This document shows positions 11,780 to 23,957 of a DNA stretch of 64,000 nucleotides, piece by piece; within the stretch, counting starts at the first letter, position 1; every line of letters begins with the position of its first letter. Where the stretch lies: NCBI GenBank assembly GCA_963855995.1, contig OY979717.1, positions 25,315,746 through 25,379,745 on the forward strand, written 5' to 3'. The notes under the pieces are model-generated. The model did not search any database, had not been told where the DNA came from, and saw nothing but the letters and a program-made list of their open reading frames with translations. A program made the position numbers and the translations under genes. Origin of the DNA: Muricea muricata (Eukaryota; Cnidaria; Anthozoa; Malacalcyonacea; Plexauridae).

Positions 11780-12950
11780 ATAGGAAGGCAAATTTTGCTG
11801 TCGCTACTCTGAGTTTCACGCGCTTAGGCGATCATCAGGCAACTGACAGATTATTTAATTATTCACAAATTTTATAGCTCAATTATATTCATAGGTGGTG
11901 TTTTGTTACATGACGACATTTGCTAAATAGTTCGGAGCGTTTATTCAAAATGTTTTTGTTTCGTCCTTTTAAAATTAACAGTTTTTCTTCAATGCATAGG
12001 CCACATCTTCTCTGGCCGGGTTTGCATGCCGGCATTTTCTTTATGATTCCCCACTTGATCTTGTGTGGTCGGTTGCTTCTCTTCAGTTGCCAAATGTGTT
12101 TGGAAAGTTCGGTCTCGTTTTGGTATTTGATGTTGTTGATGGATTTTGTGTGGTTCCGGAATCTTATCTTGAATTCGTTGGCTGTGACCCCGATGTATGT
12201 TTTCGTTTCGTTATTGTCGGTTGTTGTTATTTCAGCCTTGTATACCACATTGGCTTGAAGGCAGTTGCCTTGCATTGGGCACTGATCGTGGTTTCTGCAA
12301 TTGCAAAGGCGTGAGTCGTTTGTGCGCTTAGTTGAATTTTGCTTGTCGTGTTTCTTTAGTATAGTCTTGTTGTGTCGGTTGATGAAGCATTTCATGTTCT
12401 CGCTGCAGCTATAGCTTACGCGTACTGTGTGCCTGTTGAATATTTTATGTAGTTTGTTGTTGTGCGGGAAGTGCTTGTCGATTAGTTTTAAGAATTCGCG
12501 TGCTATGTTGGTTTTTACGTTTTTGCTAAAAGGGGGGCTATACCATATTACGTTTCGTTGTCGTTTGATGCGTGTGCTTGTGCTAGTCTTCGGTTGTTCG
12601 TATTTTAGTTGTGCGTTAAAGTTGCTTCGCGTCAAGGCGTCATTGTATGTAGGGGCTGCTTCGTCGAAGGTTTCTTTATCGCAGCACAGGGTATTGATTC
12701 GTCGGTTGATGGAGTGGGGTAGCTCCCGTATGATTGGGGGCGGATGGTTGGAAAACTGGTTGATGTAGAGTGGGTCGTCGTTCGGTTTTCTGTAGGGTTT
12801 GTAGGAACCGTTGTTCAGGTCAAAGGTCAGGTCCAGGAAGTTCGTACGAAGTTGGTTAGTCAGTGCAGTTATTTTCAGTCCGAGATTGTCAAACACAGCG
12901 GCGAGTTCTTTTCTTTCCCTATCGCATAGTCTGCCAGATCTGCTGTGAAG
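11780..12950 (-). CDS. PLE 2 body: RT thumb plus GIY-YIG protein, 5'-truncated but open frame
   Basis: The minus-strand ORF 13040-11889 encodes 383 residues. The first ~36 are a read-through of the inverted end and not genuine. The rest runs from the RT C-terminus (LGLKITALTNQL, LDLTFDLNNGSYKPYRKPND) through NVIWYSPPFSKNVKTNI and KLHKIFNRHTVRVSYS to a cysteine cluster (C246, C248, C254, C260), then GIY-YIG with YIG at 282-284 and the CIEEKL glutamates at 351-352. The catalytic RT palm is absent, so it cannot copy itself, but the remaining frame has no stop. The 3' UTR and hammerhead motif run to 11780. Confidence 0.85.
11805..11850 (-). ncRNA. Hammerhead ribozyme-like motif, PLE 2 left end
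   Basis: Minus strand: CTGTC-AGTT-GC stem I strand, CTGATGA (11832-11838), stem-loop, GAAA, ACTCAGAGT (4-bp stem III with one-base loop), A, then GC GACAG closing stem I. Stem I pairs as GC/GC plus CTGTC/GACAG around an internal loop. This agrees well with a type I hammerhead. Confidence 0.75.
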
Positions 12951-13268
12951 AAGATGTGGCCTATGCATTGAAGAAAAACTGTTAATTTTAAAAGGACGAA
13001 ACAAAAACATTTTGAATAAACGCTCCGAACTATTTAGCAAATGTCGTCATGTAACAAAACACCACCTATGAATATAATTGAGCTATAAAATTTGTGAATA
13101 ATTAAATAATCTGTCAGTTGCCTGATGATCGCCTAAGCGCGTGAAACTCAGAGTAGCGACAGCAAAATTTGCCTTCCTATTATTATTTACTCGCTCTGCC
13201 AGTTATGGTATTGAGCGCTCTACGTTATCATACCAACATTGCAACCTACCTGGTTCTGATTTCTGGAT
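12948..13268 (+). mobile_element. PLE 2: inverted 3'-end copy with full tail
   Basis: 12948-13187 is the exact reverse complement of 11780-12015: end of the coding region (CIEEKLLI... to KCRHVTKHHL), 3' UTR and hammerhead. It then continues into a tail (13190-13268, GAGCGCTCTA) that is shared with PLE 3 at 16452-16545 but absent from the left end of PLE 2. The 3' end points right, outward from the body. Confidence 0.85.
13111..13162 (+). ncRNA. Hammerhead ribozyme-like motif, PLE 2 right end
   Basis: Sense counterpart of 11805-11850 with identical sequence. CTGATGA at 13122-13128, GAAA at 13143-13146, predicted cleavage after the A at 13155, and GACAG at 13158-13162 closing stem I. Confidence 0.75.
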
Positions 13269-13285
13269 TATATATATATATATAT

Positions 13286-13363
13286 ATATTTCGTAGACCT
13301 GCTGTGCTACTCCGAGTTTCACGCTATAAAGCGATCGTCAGGCAACTGACAGATTTGGTGAAG
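13286..13363 (-). mobile_element. PLE 3: inverted 3'-end copy (short, tail-less)
   Basis: About 75 bp that reverse-complement 16363-16440: UTR plus hammerhead. It abuts a short (TA)n at 13268-13290 on the outside and the 5'-truncated PLE 3 body on the inside. Confidence 0.8.
13302..13353 (-). ncRNA. Hammerhead ribozyme-like motif, PLE 3 left end
   Basis: Minus strand: CTGT..GC, CTGACGA (13335-13341), CGCT/AGCG stem II, GAAA, ACTCGGAGT stem III, A, then GC ACAG. The core has C at the variable position 7, which hammerheads permit. Confidence 0.75.
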
Positions 13364-13375
13364 CTACGGCAAACC

Positions 13376-16363
13376 TGAGGCGGGTAAACTTCTTAGACAT
13401 AACACTTGACTTGACGGACGGCACATACAAACCGTACAGAAAACCTAATGACGAACCCTTCTACATCAACCGTCTTTCAAACCACCCACCTGCTATCGTA
13501 AAGCAGCTACCCTCATCCATCAACAAACGTATCAACAAACTCTCATGCAACAAACAAACATTTGACGCCTCATCCCAACTGTACAATGACGCTTTAAGAC
13601 AAAGCAACTTCGACGAAACCCTAACCTACGAGCAATTTACAAGCAACGAAAACAGCGACAGCAACAAAACGCAGCGACGAAACAGACAACGCAGCACTAT
13701 ATGGTACAATCCCCCTTACAGCAAGAACGTAAAAACAAACATAGGACAACGATTCCTCCAACTGATTGACCAACACTTCCCCCCTTCTAACAAACTACAC
13801 AAAATCTTTAATCGACACAACGTGCGAATTAGTTACAGTTGCCTAGACAACATGAGCTCGTTCATAAACAGACACAACAGAAAAATACTAAACAAACACA
13901 CGAGACAAACGAACGTAAGCAACACAGAGAACACGCGACAGTGCAACTGCAGACAACCCAACAAATGCCCGGCCGAAGGTAAATGCCTCACAAAAAGCGT
14001 GGTATATCAAGCCGAAGTTACAGCACATAACCAACCTCGAACCCAGGCTCTTTTACCTACGCCCGGCGCTCCGGCAAAGACCCTGGTTGGAGCTGGTCAC
14101 GTGAACACCCAGATTTTAGGGGTAAATCGAATTAGCGCCTTTTTGCTACTAAGGGAGGAGTGGTAGAGGAGCGTACGCGTTTCTTGTGTTTAAGAATTAC
14201 AACATTTGTTAAATAAAAATAATTTGCAGCAAGAAATTGGGGAGAAAATTAATCAAAAATTGTATTTTTGCTGTTGTGATTTCTTTCTGTTTATGAAACG
14301 CGTATTGGGCTACACTTAGAGCACAAATGTGGATCAGATTTCAACTTGTCATACATCGCAGCAATTATGTCGAGGAGAAAATACTTCTATAATCTTTGGA
14401 TTCGTGTTGACGGCGTTTGCAGTTTGTTTCTTAAACTATATACGATAGGAGATACTAAAGGACGCCGATCCGGGATTGTTAGTGCGAAATACAGAGAAAC
14501 AAGTCCGCGCAAAACGACGGCAAAATGTGTAAACAATGTTCCGAGTTGACTGAGACGTATCGCGATGAGGAAATACATCCACGTTATCAAGTTTGCTATA
14601 ACGACGACAAGAACAATTCAAAGATAAGTCAAAGACTCGTCTATACGCGTATATTTAACAATACAATTCCCAAATTGATACGATATGGCTGCTAGTATGC
14701 GCTGTATCTGTGACACATGTAATACACATAAAACATTAGACAATACAAAGCATATAATATATACTGATTTTGATAGATATCCTTTTATATAGAGGATTAC
14801 GGTTCTTGAACATTTTTAAAAGAAGTATATGTCTTGAAGTAATAATGATTTTTTAAACATGTTGCGAAAAATTAGTGTGTAACGTATGTTTAATACATTG
14901 TAATTGTTTTTGTATTCATAATGTAAAATTTCTGTGCATTGTTAAGGCCCTGTTTAGGGTAGGTATGCAAGTCGCTCCTTTTATTCTAAAGATACAGAAT
15001 ATGTTGTTTCTTACAAACAATGCTGTGTCCTTCTTTTGACATCTGATTATTATTTTCCCCTCATATGTATGAGCTGTCGCAATTACGACAAAGTTTATGT
15101 CACCAATTCAAAATTTTCCCTAACAGGGCCTTACAATTTCTTACTTCATATGAATGCATTGCTGTTATTATAATACAAATATTGTATATAAAATAACAAT
15201 GAACAATGTGCAAATTTCTGTTGCAAAAGGAGATATTTCACTGCATGGGGCTTATGTTGGACATTCACCTTTTTCGTATTAAATTAAATTTTGTAGAAAT
15301 TCTTCTGTATCTCTCCCTTTTACATCCCAGTCAGACTCCCAGTATTCAAGTTGGACTGTGAACATTGAAGATAAGTAACCCAGTAGTTATTGCAAAACAG
15401 TTTTACATGTTTTTGCGTGATTAGGAGTTTCATAAAGTGAAAATGTTTATAAATTTGCTTATCTATTGTGCCCTGAGCAACACTGACATTTTGAAGTTCG
15501 CAGATGCTTTGCGTTACAGGTACACTGCATTATACTTGCATCGGTGCAAACGTTAACATTCTTAATGGAGTGTTCAGAGGTTATGTAATATTTTAGGCAT
15601 AAATTGTATGTATCAGCGAATAAAGCAATTGTGAGAGCCCGTTTTAATGCCTTTTAAAATAAACACGACAACGAAACACCTATAAACTTAGGATCGCTTG
15701 ACAGTTGCCAACACCCAACATAGTTTACTTATCGACACTCGTGCTTTCGGAATTCAAACGCTAACAATAATAAATGAAATGAAACACACAAAATAGACAA
15801 AAATCGATAATTTTAGATCAAAAAGTTTATATTGTCGTTCATAGCAATTAAATCTCACTCCTTGCATTTGAAATGTATCACTTGTATGTGGAAGCATGTA
15901 ATTTGATACTTTCCCCACCCTATAAAGTAACGGATTTTTTAAAGAGTCACGTGACCAGCTCCAACCAGGGTCTTTGCCGGAGCGCCGGGCGTAGGTAAAA
16001 GAGCCTGGGTACGAGGTTGGCACATAACAAGCCCGTAAAGTACATTGGAGTCACCGCCGATGACTTCAAAACAAGATTTAGAAACCACGCCAAATCACTG
16101 GCTAACAAGAAGTACTCAACGGAAACGGAGCTATCAAAGCATGTATGGGAACTGAAGGCAGCGAAAAAGCCATTCACCATCAAATGGTCGTTACTTAAGA
16201 AGGTTCCTGCCTACAAAGCTGGTTCCAGAAGATGTAACTTATGCCTTGAGGAAAAACTGACCATCATGAAAAACAAAGATAATGCCTTACTGAACAAACG
16301 AACCGAACTATTTACCAAGTGTAGACGTGTAACGCGATACCTAGTATCAAACTGTAAATAGAG
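13376..16363 (+). pseudogene. PLE 3 body, split by a 1,988-bp DNA transposon
   Basis: The reading frame begins in the RT C-terminus (FLDITLDLTDGTYKPYRKPND). It continues through STIWYNPPYSKNVKTNIG and the cysteine cluster CNCRQPNKCPAEGKC to VVYQAEVTAHN at 14031. It resumes at 16020 with AHNKPVKYIGVTADDFKTRF and runs through CLEEKL to VSNCK, stop at 16361. Removing the insertion and one TSD restores a continuous frame. The catalytic RT palm is missing (5' truncation). It is a close relative of PLE 2. Confidence 0.85.
14032..16019. mobile_element. TIR transposon (hAT- or P-like, TSD GCACATAAC) inside PLE 3
   Basis: 73-bp terminal inverted repeats (14032-14104 and 15947-16019) beginning CAACCTCG differ at one base. 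The flanks GCACATAAC (14023-14031 and 16020-16028) are duplicated. Depending on where the ends are drawn the TSD is 7-9 bp, which fits the 8-bp TSD of hAT or P elements. The 1.8-kb interior has only short ORFs without recognised motifs, so this is probably a non-autonomous copy. The CAACCTCG..CCCAGG ends resemble a repeat I associate with cnidarian genomes. Confidence 0.85.
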
Positions 16364-16379
16364 AGTAGCTTCACCAGAT

Positions 16380-16430
16380 CTGTCAGTTGCCTGACGATCG
16401 CTTTATAGCGTGAAACTCGGAGTAGCACAG
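16380..16430 (+). ncRNA. Hammerhead ribozyme-like motif, PLE 3 right end
   Basis: CTGTC-AGTT-GC, CTGACGA at 16391-16397, stem II CGCT/AGCG, GAAA at 16412-16415, ACTCGGAGT, A at 16424, then GCACAG. Stem I pairs GC/GC and CTGT/ACAG. It is the sense partner of 13302-13353. Confidence 0.75.
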
Positions 16431-16560
16431 CAGGTCTACGAAATAAATAAATATATCCGCTCTACCAGTAATGGTATTGAGCGCTCTAAAATCATTGACA
16501 AGTCTTGTAACCAATCTGGTACAGTTAATTCTTGGAATATATATATAATACAAATATATT
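16431..16560 (+). mobile_element. PLE 3 3' tail, homologous to PLE 2 tail
   Basis: The segment CCGCTCTACCAGTAATGG...GAGCGCTCTA aligns with 13192-13268 at roughly three-quarters identity and ends in a short (TA)n. It marks the true 3' end of the element family beyond the ribozyme. Confidence 0.7.
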
Positions 16561-17639
16561 TAAGATGTTCTTTCTAGATGTGGGAATACATCTCACCGTT
16601 CTTGCCCTTGATCTGTGCGTTCATCTTTTGTTGCAAACGACGGCAACGAAGGGTGAAGACTCGGGCGAGTGACTTCGCCTTCAAAATGGCTGAAAATACG
16701 AAATATATTTCGTTTTTTTAATTTGTTTTCATCGAATATCTTTCGAAATGGTCATCTTATTTCGTTCATATGTTACAGAATTGTTCCCCAAGTTACTTAC
16801 TTTGTGTTACTGGAGTATTCAGAAGATTTAAATGCAGATTTCACTTGAAATTAAGTACGTCTTTCTCAAAAATGGAACTGTTCCATTAACTGATTGTTAT
16901 ACCTGGTTAATTTTAGCCCACGTCCACAGGAATGTGTCTGGATTTGACCAGAGTGATCTAGAAGGTATGTTAAATTGTCTGCAATTATTTCGTCTTTACA
17001 TCTGATTCTGATGAAATAAACATGCTTAATTTGTATTATGATATACATTACTATTAGTACCACTGAGTATTTTAATAAAATACATAACAGTAGTGACTCC
17101 GAAAACAATAAACATGATTGAATTGTTTATTATACTTTTCGAGTAAATTACAGTGATCTTCAGAAATGACTCAAATTAGTACATATCATTGGTATAGCTA
17201 TATACAAGTGAAGAAATATGAGAACAACTATATATACGCTCATTATTTAAATATTATTAGTTCTTTGAAAGCTTTGGTTCCGTGATTGATTGATATACAG
17301 TACGAGTGACCGTTCTGTATCAGTGTATATACAGAAACCAGAAACGAGTGCTTTGTAAGAGTATATGTCTACACTGATACTAAATGGTTACAAATTTTGT
17401 AAATTATCAAGAGATCTCAAACAGGAATGTGTCCAATTTACCTTTAAAAAATAAATGTTAAAAACTTAGAAAATTGCGAAATGTTTATGTATGAATTTAT
17501 GGCGAAAGTTGAAATCTGGATAGGATTTAATTACCATAGATGCTGTTACTTTCCGCTCGACTTTTAATTGCTGGCTTTAGCACAGAACTTGTATTCTTGG
17601 GAACACATCTCATATTATTACTCTTGCGAACACATCTCG
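16561..17639. other. Non-coding, AT-rich
   Basis: No gene, TIR or tandem structure is recognised. The minus-strand frame 16866-17108 has no recognisable motif. Confidence 0.5.
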
Positions 17640-18762
17640 AAACGCTCGAACGTTGTTTGGTCAATTATACAGCGTATATTAAATCCCAATAGGAAGCGAA
17701 TTCGTCAAGATCCAGATGATCTTAACAAATTTTTCGCGACCACTTCAGAACGCATACTGGGTACGTATCGTGAGCAAGGAACTGACGTCGTCGCATATCT
17801 TGACTCTCTACCTGAAATTAGTGGGAAAACGTCTTTTGAAATGCGAAAGGTACATTTTTATGAAGTAAACAAACAGTTAAACAGTATACGGAATGATTGC
17901 TCTACAGGTCACGATCATTTACCGGTGTATTACTTGAAATTGGCGTCCCAATACATTGCCTCTCCGCTGACCTGTATTATAAAAAAATGTATCGCTCAGA
18001 ACAAATTTCCATCTTAGTGGAAAATAGGACGTATCACTCCGATTCCGAAAATTGATGATCCGATGAAGAACAGTGATTTTAGACCAGTTTCAGTCTTACC
18101 AATCTTGTCCAAAGTATATGAGCGCCTAGTCTTATCCCAACTAGTTGAGCATATTGAAAGCAGTACATTATATAAAGAGACAATGTCTGGTTTCCGTAAG
18201 GGCCATTCAACTGCAGTCGTTCTGTTGAAACTCCAGGATGACATTCTAAAGGCAATGAAAAAAGGAGAGATAACCTTAGCACTGTTTACCGACTATTCAA
18301 AAGCTTTTGATACGGTTGAGTTCCAAGTGTTACTGAAAAAACTTGGTTTTCCAAAGAAATTTTTGATATGGACTTACAGTTATTTAGAAGGTAGACAACA
18401 ATTTGTTCAAATAGATGACAGAAAGTCCGGACTGCTACCCGTAGCATTTGGTGTGCCTCAAGGGTCCATTTTAGGGCCCGTCTTTTTTAATCTGTGTATG
18501 GCAGACCTACAAGATGAGAGTCTGATTGTAACTACCTAAAATATGCAGACGATACTAGTCTATATCAACATTGCAAGGTGAAGAATTTGGATAAATGTGG
18601 TGAAGATATCAGGAGGGAATCAACCCGTGCGTACGGTTGGTCAACGAGCTCCAATCTGCTTTTGAATCCCGACAAAACAAAGATGATGATATTTTCAACA
18701 ACACAGATGTCGACGACACACAATCTTTCCTCCTGAGATTTAGTAAAATTGAGCATCAATGG
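17640..18762 (+). pseudogene. CR1-like non-LTR retrotransposon RT, truncated at both ends
   Basis: RT segments in order: NKFFATTSERI..., GHDHLPVYYLKLA, then stop codon at 18015-18017, WKIGRITPIPKIDDP, FRPVSVLPILSKVYERLV, GFRKGHSTAVVLL, motif A LFTDYSKAFDTV, motif B GVPQGSILGPVFFNL. After a frameshift near 18530 the catalytic box YADDTSLYQH and LNPDKTKMM follow. LINE RTs prime on nicked genomic DNA. The endonuclease is missing upstream, and the 3' part is cut by the microsatellite starting at 18763. Confidence 0.85.
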
Positions 18763-19199
<437 letters not shown>

Positions 19200-21610
19200 G
19201 TGAGAAGCTACGTCACAAAAATAGGAAAAAACAGTTTAAGATACCAAAGTGGATCAAAGTTTTAAATAATCCAAATATTGAGTTTGATTTATCGCCGCCG
19301 AGGTACAACCAGATCTCTTCTATTATTCGGAAAATGCGAGCAAAAGCGTCACCTTGCCCATTCGACCAAATTACCGTGATTGTGTTTAAAAAATGTCCTT
19401 ACCTTCGAACAGTTTTGTGGAAAATTGTCCAGCGGTCGTGGGAAATTAGAAGTATACCATCACAATGGAGAAAAGGATTGTCTGTTCTTGCGTATAAAAA
19501 TGGACCGAGAGACAATTTAGATAATTTTAGACCAATTACACTGGAACCAGTTATGCTAAAGGTTTTGACGTCCTGGGTTCGAAACAGAGTTTACAAGTTC
19601 CTTGCATCTAATAAGTTCATAGATGAAAAACTACAAAAGGGTTTCTGGTCAGGGGTATCTGGAACTGTAGAACACACGGAGACACTGACCTACATAATAA
19701 ACCAAGCAAGGTTGAAGCAAAGAAGTGTTTGCATATCTTTAATAGATTTGCGTAATGCATTTGGAGAAGTCCACCATAGCTTGATTAAAGAGGTCTTAAA
19801 ATTCCATCATCTACCACCAGATATGAGCGGTTTCATTACGAGTTTATATGACGGTTTTACGATCTCTGTTGCAACTGAGCAATTTATAACAAGACCTATT
19901 GACGTGCAGAGAGGAGTTCTGCAAGGAGACAGCCTGTCTCCCTTGCTGTTTAACATGTGTTTTAATACCCTTATGAAATCTGTAAATCAGAAAAAGATTA
20001 GATGTAGTAGTGGATATATCTTTGGAAATACTCTGTGTCCTCAAAATTGCTGCAAACTGCTGACGATACGACGATAGTGACGAGCTTAGAATCTGACAAT
20101 CAATTGCTGTTAAACTTGTTTTACAAATGGAGTGTGTGGGCTGATTTCTTGATCCGTGTTGACAAATGTTACTCATTTGCTATGAAGAAAACGCATTCAT
20201 CAAGTGTGCAGTTTCTCCCATATCTAACACTTGGTGGTAGGCGTGTTCCTCCAGTTAGGATAGGGGAAAGTTTTACCTACTTGGGAAAGGTATTCAGCTT
20301 TGATATGGACAACCACCAAGCAAAAGAGGAGAGTTTAAAAGTCATGGAGGGCATCATAGACAAAACAGATTCACTACCATTACATCCAAGAAACAAGATT
20401 TCCATTGCTACAGTGTATATGTACAGTACTATACGATGGTCGTTCTCATGTTATCATCTGGATTTGGCCTGGCTGAAGGGAAGCTGTGACAGCCTAATCC
20501 TAAGATATGTCAGAAAGTGGCTCAACGTTCATCCTGGAGCCAATGTAAGCCATCTAAGCCTTCCGCTTAAAAGGTTAGGTCTAAACCTTTTATTGCCGTC
20601 ACAATTGTATAAACAATGTAAACTCACCGTTCGGCGTATATTGCGTGTATCAAAGGATAACAATATTAGATCATTGTACGTGGAAACTCATAATAGTAAC
20701 ATTAACTCTGATGAAATTATAGAAGAATCTCGATCAGAGGGATCGTTAACGCGAGAGTCTTAATCTTGTATGAATATTTTGAGGGAAAAGCTGGAAATTG
20801 AAAATTGGGACAAACTTATGGATTTGAAAAAGCAGAATATTTTAGTGAAATTTATCACCGAAAACTGCCGTCCGTCGTGTATTAGAATGTGGAATAAAGT
20901 AGCAAAATCTCTTCCAAAAAACCTATTCTGTTTTGTAAGGCGAGCGCTGATATTGGCACTATCTACAAACAAAAACCTGAAAACGTGGAATTTGATCCCT
21001 AAGGAGTTTTGTCCATTATGTGCGGGAAACATCCATACTCAGCACCATATTTTGAACAACTGCAGAGCAGCAGCTGATCAGAACCGCTACTTGTGGAGAC
21101 ATAACTCGGTTCTAAACTGCATTGTATACTACCTTTCGTCGATAATAACTAGCACAAGACGACTTTATGCTGAGTTACCTGGTTACGAAAGTACAGAGGG
21201 TTTATTTACAAGCAATAAACGACCTGATTTAGCATTTGCAACAGTTTCAAAAATGTATATCATTGAACTAACGGTCTGTTTTGAAACTAACCTCATCTCG
21301 TCACGAGAATATAAGGTGAATCGGTATGCACAATTAAAGGAGAGCTGTATTGACAAAAATAGAGAAGTTGAATTGATTTTTATTGGGGTGTCATCGCTTG
21401 GGTTCTGCACAGAGCATATCAGTGTTTTCAAAAGATTTCTGAAAGACCTTAACCTGGATTCGTCTAGAATATTGGACAAATGTATAGAAACATGCATACG
21501 ATGCTCATACTATATTTATAACAGAAGACTTAAAGAATGGACATCGCCTGGACTTTTGCTCTTTGTGTAATATAAATTCACCTGTCCGTTATCAGTGAAT
21601 ACAGGTGAAA
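19200..21610 (+). pseudogene. R4/Dong-like LINE with restriction-like endonuclease
   Basis: 5'-truncated at (TTA)n. RT motifs: FRPITLEPVMLKVLTSWVRN, motif A SLIDLRNAFGEVHH, motif B GVLQGDSLSPLLFNM, motif C TADDTTIVT after a frameshift near 20050, then a thumb region to 20763. A TAA at 20761 separates the endonuclease part (20770-21570). This has the CCHC knuckle CPLC..HTQHHILNNC and the restriction-like core RPDLA...IIELTV. RT plus C-terminal CCHC plus PD-(D/E)xK-type nuclease is the layout of site-specific R2/R4-group LINEs. Dong elements are known to insert in TAA repeats, as here. Confidence 0.8.
21577..21609 (+). promoter_or_regulatory. 3' UTR hairpin of R4/Dong-like LINE
   Basis: TTCACCTGT (21577-21585) pairs perfectly with ACAGGTGAA (21601-21609) across a 15-nt loop, seven bases after the stop codon. 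Such a 3' UTR structure could be the RT recognition site; that role is inferred. Confidence 0.5.
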
Positions 21611-21650
21611 TGTAACTATTGGATCGAAAATTGTTATTAAAATTATTTGT

Positions 21651-21653
21651 TGC

Positions 21654-21747
<94 letters not shown>

Positions 21748-22089
21748 GGTATTGGTATTGGTATTGGTATTGGTATTGGTATTGGTATTGGTATTGGTAT
21801 TGGTATTGGTATTGGTATTGGTATTGGTATTGGTATTGGTATTGGTATTGGTATTGGTATTGGTATTGGTATTGGTATTGGTATTGGTATTGGTATTGGT
21901 ATTGGTATTGGTATTGGTATTGGTATTGGTATTGGTATTGGTATTGGTATTGGTATTGGTATTGGTATTGGTATTGGTATTGGTATTGGTATTGGTATTG
22001 GTATTGGTATTGGTATTGGTATTGGTATTGGTATTGGTATTGGTATTGGTATTGGTATTGGTATTGGTATTGGTATTGGTATTGGTATT

Positions 22090-22171
<82 letters not shown>
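21651..22171. repeat. Composite microsatellite: (TTA)n-(TTGGTA)n-(TTA)n
   Basis: About 95 bp TTA, about 56 copies of TTGGTA (21747-22085), then about 85 bp TTA. It lies right after the 3' end of the R4/Dong-like LINE. The low-complexity frames here are not genes. Confidence 0.97.
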
Positions 22172-22174
<3 letters not shown>

Positions 22175-22231
22175 GTGGGATATGAAACTAATCTTAGAAA
22201 TAATAGTAAACGTAAACAGGCTAAATACATG

Positions 22232-22440
22232 TGATTTAATACTATGTTAATTTATGTTAACGTTTTTAATTTATGTGAAAGGTAGTCACGTGAGGTTGGA
22301 GTATGATGGCGAAACCTTGAAGGACGAAAGGAGATAAACACTATTTTGACAAAACTTTTATCATTATTTTTAGTTTGATATTTGTACAGAAATAAAAATT
22401 CTTAAAAACGTCCGTTTATCTTTGTTGCGAAGAGTTCACA
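22232..22440 (+). repeat. 5' LTR of BEL/Pao element
   Basis: 209 bp, TG...CA ends. It contains an AATAAAAATTCTTAAAAACG stretch that may serve as a polyadenylation signal. Its partner is at 27551-27768. Confidence 0.9.
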
Positions 22441-22482
22441 ACAGTCAAAATAGTTCGATTTAGAACGAAAAGGGAAGATATT

Positions 22483-23957
22483 TTGGGCGAAATATGCCAG
22501 ATCAATAATACATTCCAAACACGTTCGACTAGTGACACGCTAAATACAAAGATATCGAGGTTAAAGAACAAAAATACCGCATCAACAATGGTTAAAATTG
22601 AGGAGTTGAATCGAAAGAGAAATTCAGCGAAGAAAAAGTTCGACGACGAGGTAAAAAATTTTGAAATTGTGCTAGAAGCCCGCCCAGAAATAAGTCGCCT
22701 TGAAGAAGCTTTTGGTGAAATCAAAGGAAAATATAAAGCGATAAGGGAAGTGCATGATCAAATTACTGAATTAATGGTTCAAGCTGAGATTGAAATAACT
22801 GAGTTTAGACCACGATAGATTTATTACTGGAATCATTGAAAAATATGGTGATTTGCTCGCTAAACTAGAATACCATAGAAAGAAATGTGAAACGGAAAAA
22901 GGATTAATGGAAACACCGACTGAACTGGGACCGAAACCGAAGTCCAATCTTGAGAGAATTAAAGTAACGCAATTTTCTGGCAACATTAAGAATTATCGAA
23001 CACGGAAAAGAATATTCAAGGACACTGTGAGTAGAAATAGCCAAGATGAAGGAAGTCGACTTGCAAGATTGATCGAAGCTATCCAGCCCCCCCCCCTGAA
23101 ATATGAAATTGACTGTTTTACTACAACCGAAGCAATTTGGGCATTTCTCGACAAATTATTTGGGGATGACAAGGAGTTAATTAGAATTTTGATGAATGAA
23201 ATCAAAACAATGAAACCCTTAAAAGTGAAAGATACAAAATCAATTCAAAATTTTGTTGCAACGTACAGTTCGTGGATTTATTCTCCGAATGGAAGATGTT
23301 GGAGCAGCTGAAGGGGTAAAAAGTACATATGTGTTTGCTGATATCCTGACAAAATTAACAGCAGAAGATCAAAGAGCATATAGACGAAGTATGATTGATA
23401 CAAAGAAAGATGAAAATCTTCAAACCTTGCTAGAGTATTCAGAAGTAGAATCAAAATTAATGGCAAGTGGCCAACAATGGTCTTTTAAAGCTGGGTTCTA
23501 TCCCCTCAATGTGGACAATGTTAACAATGACCCCCCTGGGTGTGGTCTTGGTTGTTCCCAATTACATGGTTTGGGTTACTGTCCAGCTTTTAAGAAGATG
23601 AAAGTGAAAGAAAGATGGGATGTAGTGATACAGTCCAAAAGATGCAAGAAATGTTTGAAAACTGGACACAGACATCAACAGTGTTCACAAAAGGCATGTG
23701 ATATCAACAACTGTAAAAGGCCACACCATCATTTATTGCATAAAGAGTCAAAACCTGATGACAAAAAAAATCTGGATCCCAATGCAACACCATTGAAACC
23801 ACCTGGACAGGAAAACAACCAAGTTGGTAGCGTTTCAGCCAGTTGTGGAGGAACTGCATGTGTACCAATCCAGAAAGTTAAAGTGCACAGCGCTGACGGA
23901 CATGCCATTAAAGGACTTGCTATGGTCGATAGTGGTTCTAATCAGAGTTTGATTTGA
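22483..23957 (+). pseudogene. BEL/Pao gag and protease N-terminus
   Basis: Frames 22483-22818, 22853-23311 and 23253-23957 give a coiled-coil N-terminal region, the gag core (FSGNIKNYRTRKRIFKDTV, RLARLIEAIQPP) and zinc knuckles (RCKKCLKTGHRHQQC and KACDINNCKRPHHHLLH). The aspartic protease start AMVDSGSNQSLI follows and meets a TGA at 23955-23957. A TAG at 22816 and one frameshift near 23280 break the gag frame. Confidence 0.85.

Noticed and set aside
11534-11819. Poly Tyr-Ile ORFs, and similar ones near 35.1-35.9 kb
   Set aside because: Translations of (TA)n with hairpin-repeat or PLE sequence attached by chance.
11920-12929. Plus-strand ORFs opposite the PLE 2 protein
   Set aside because: Antisense shadows of the GIY-YIG element; the minus strand carries the domain motifs.
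21619-22234. Poly-Asn/Thr, Ile-Gly and Leu-Val ORFs on both strands
   Set aside because: Low-complexity reading of (TTA)n and (TTGGTA)n.
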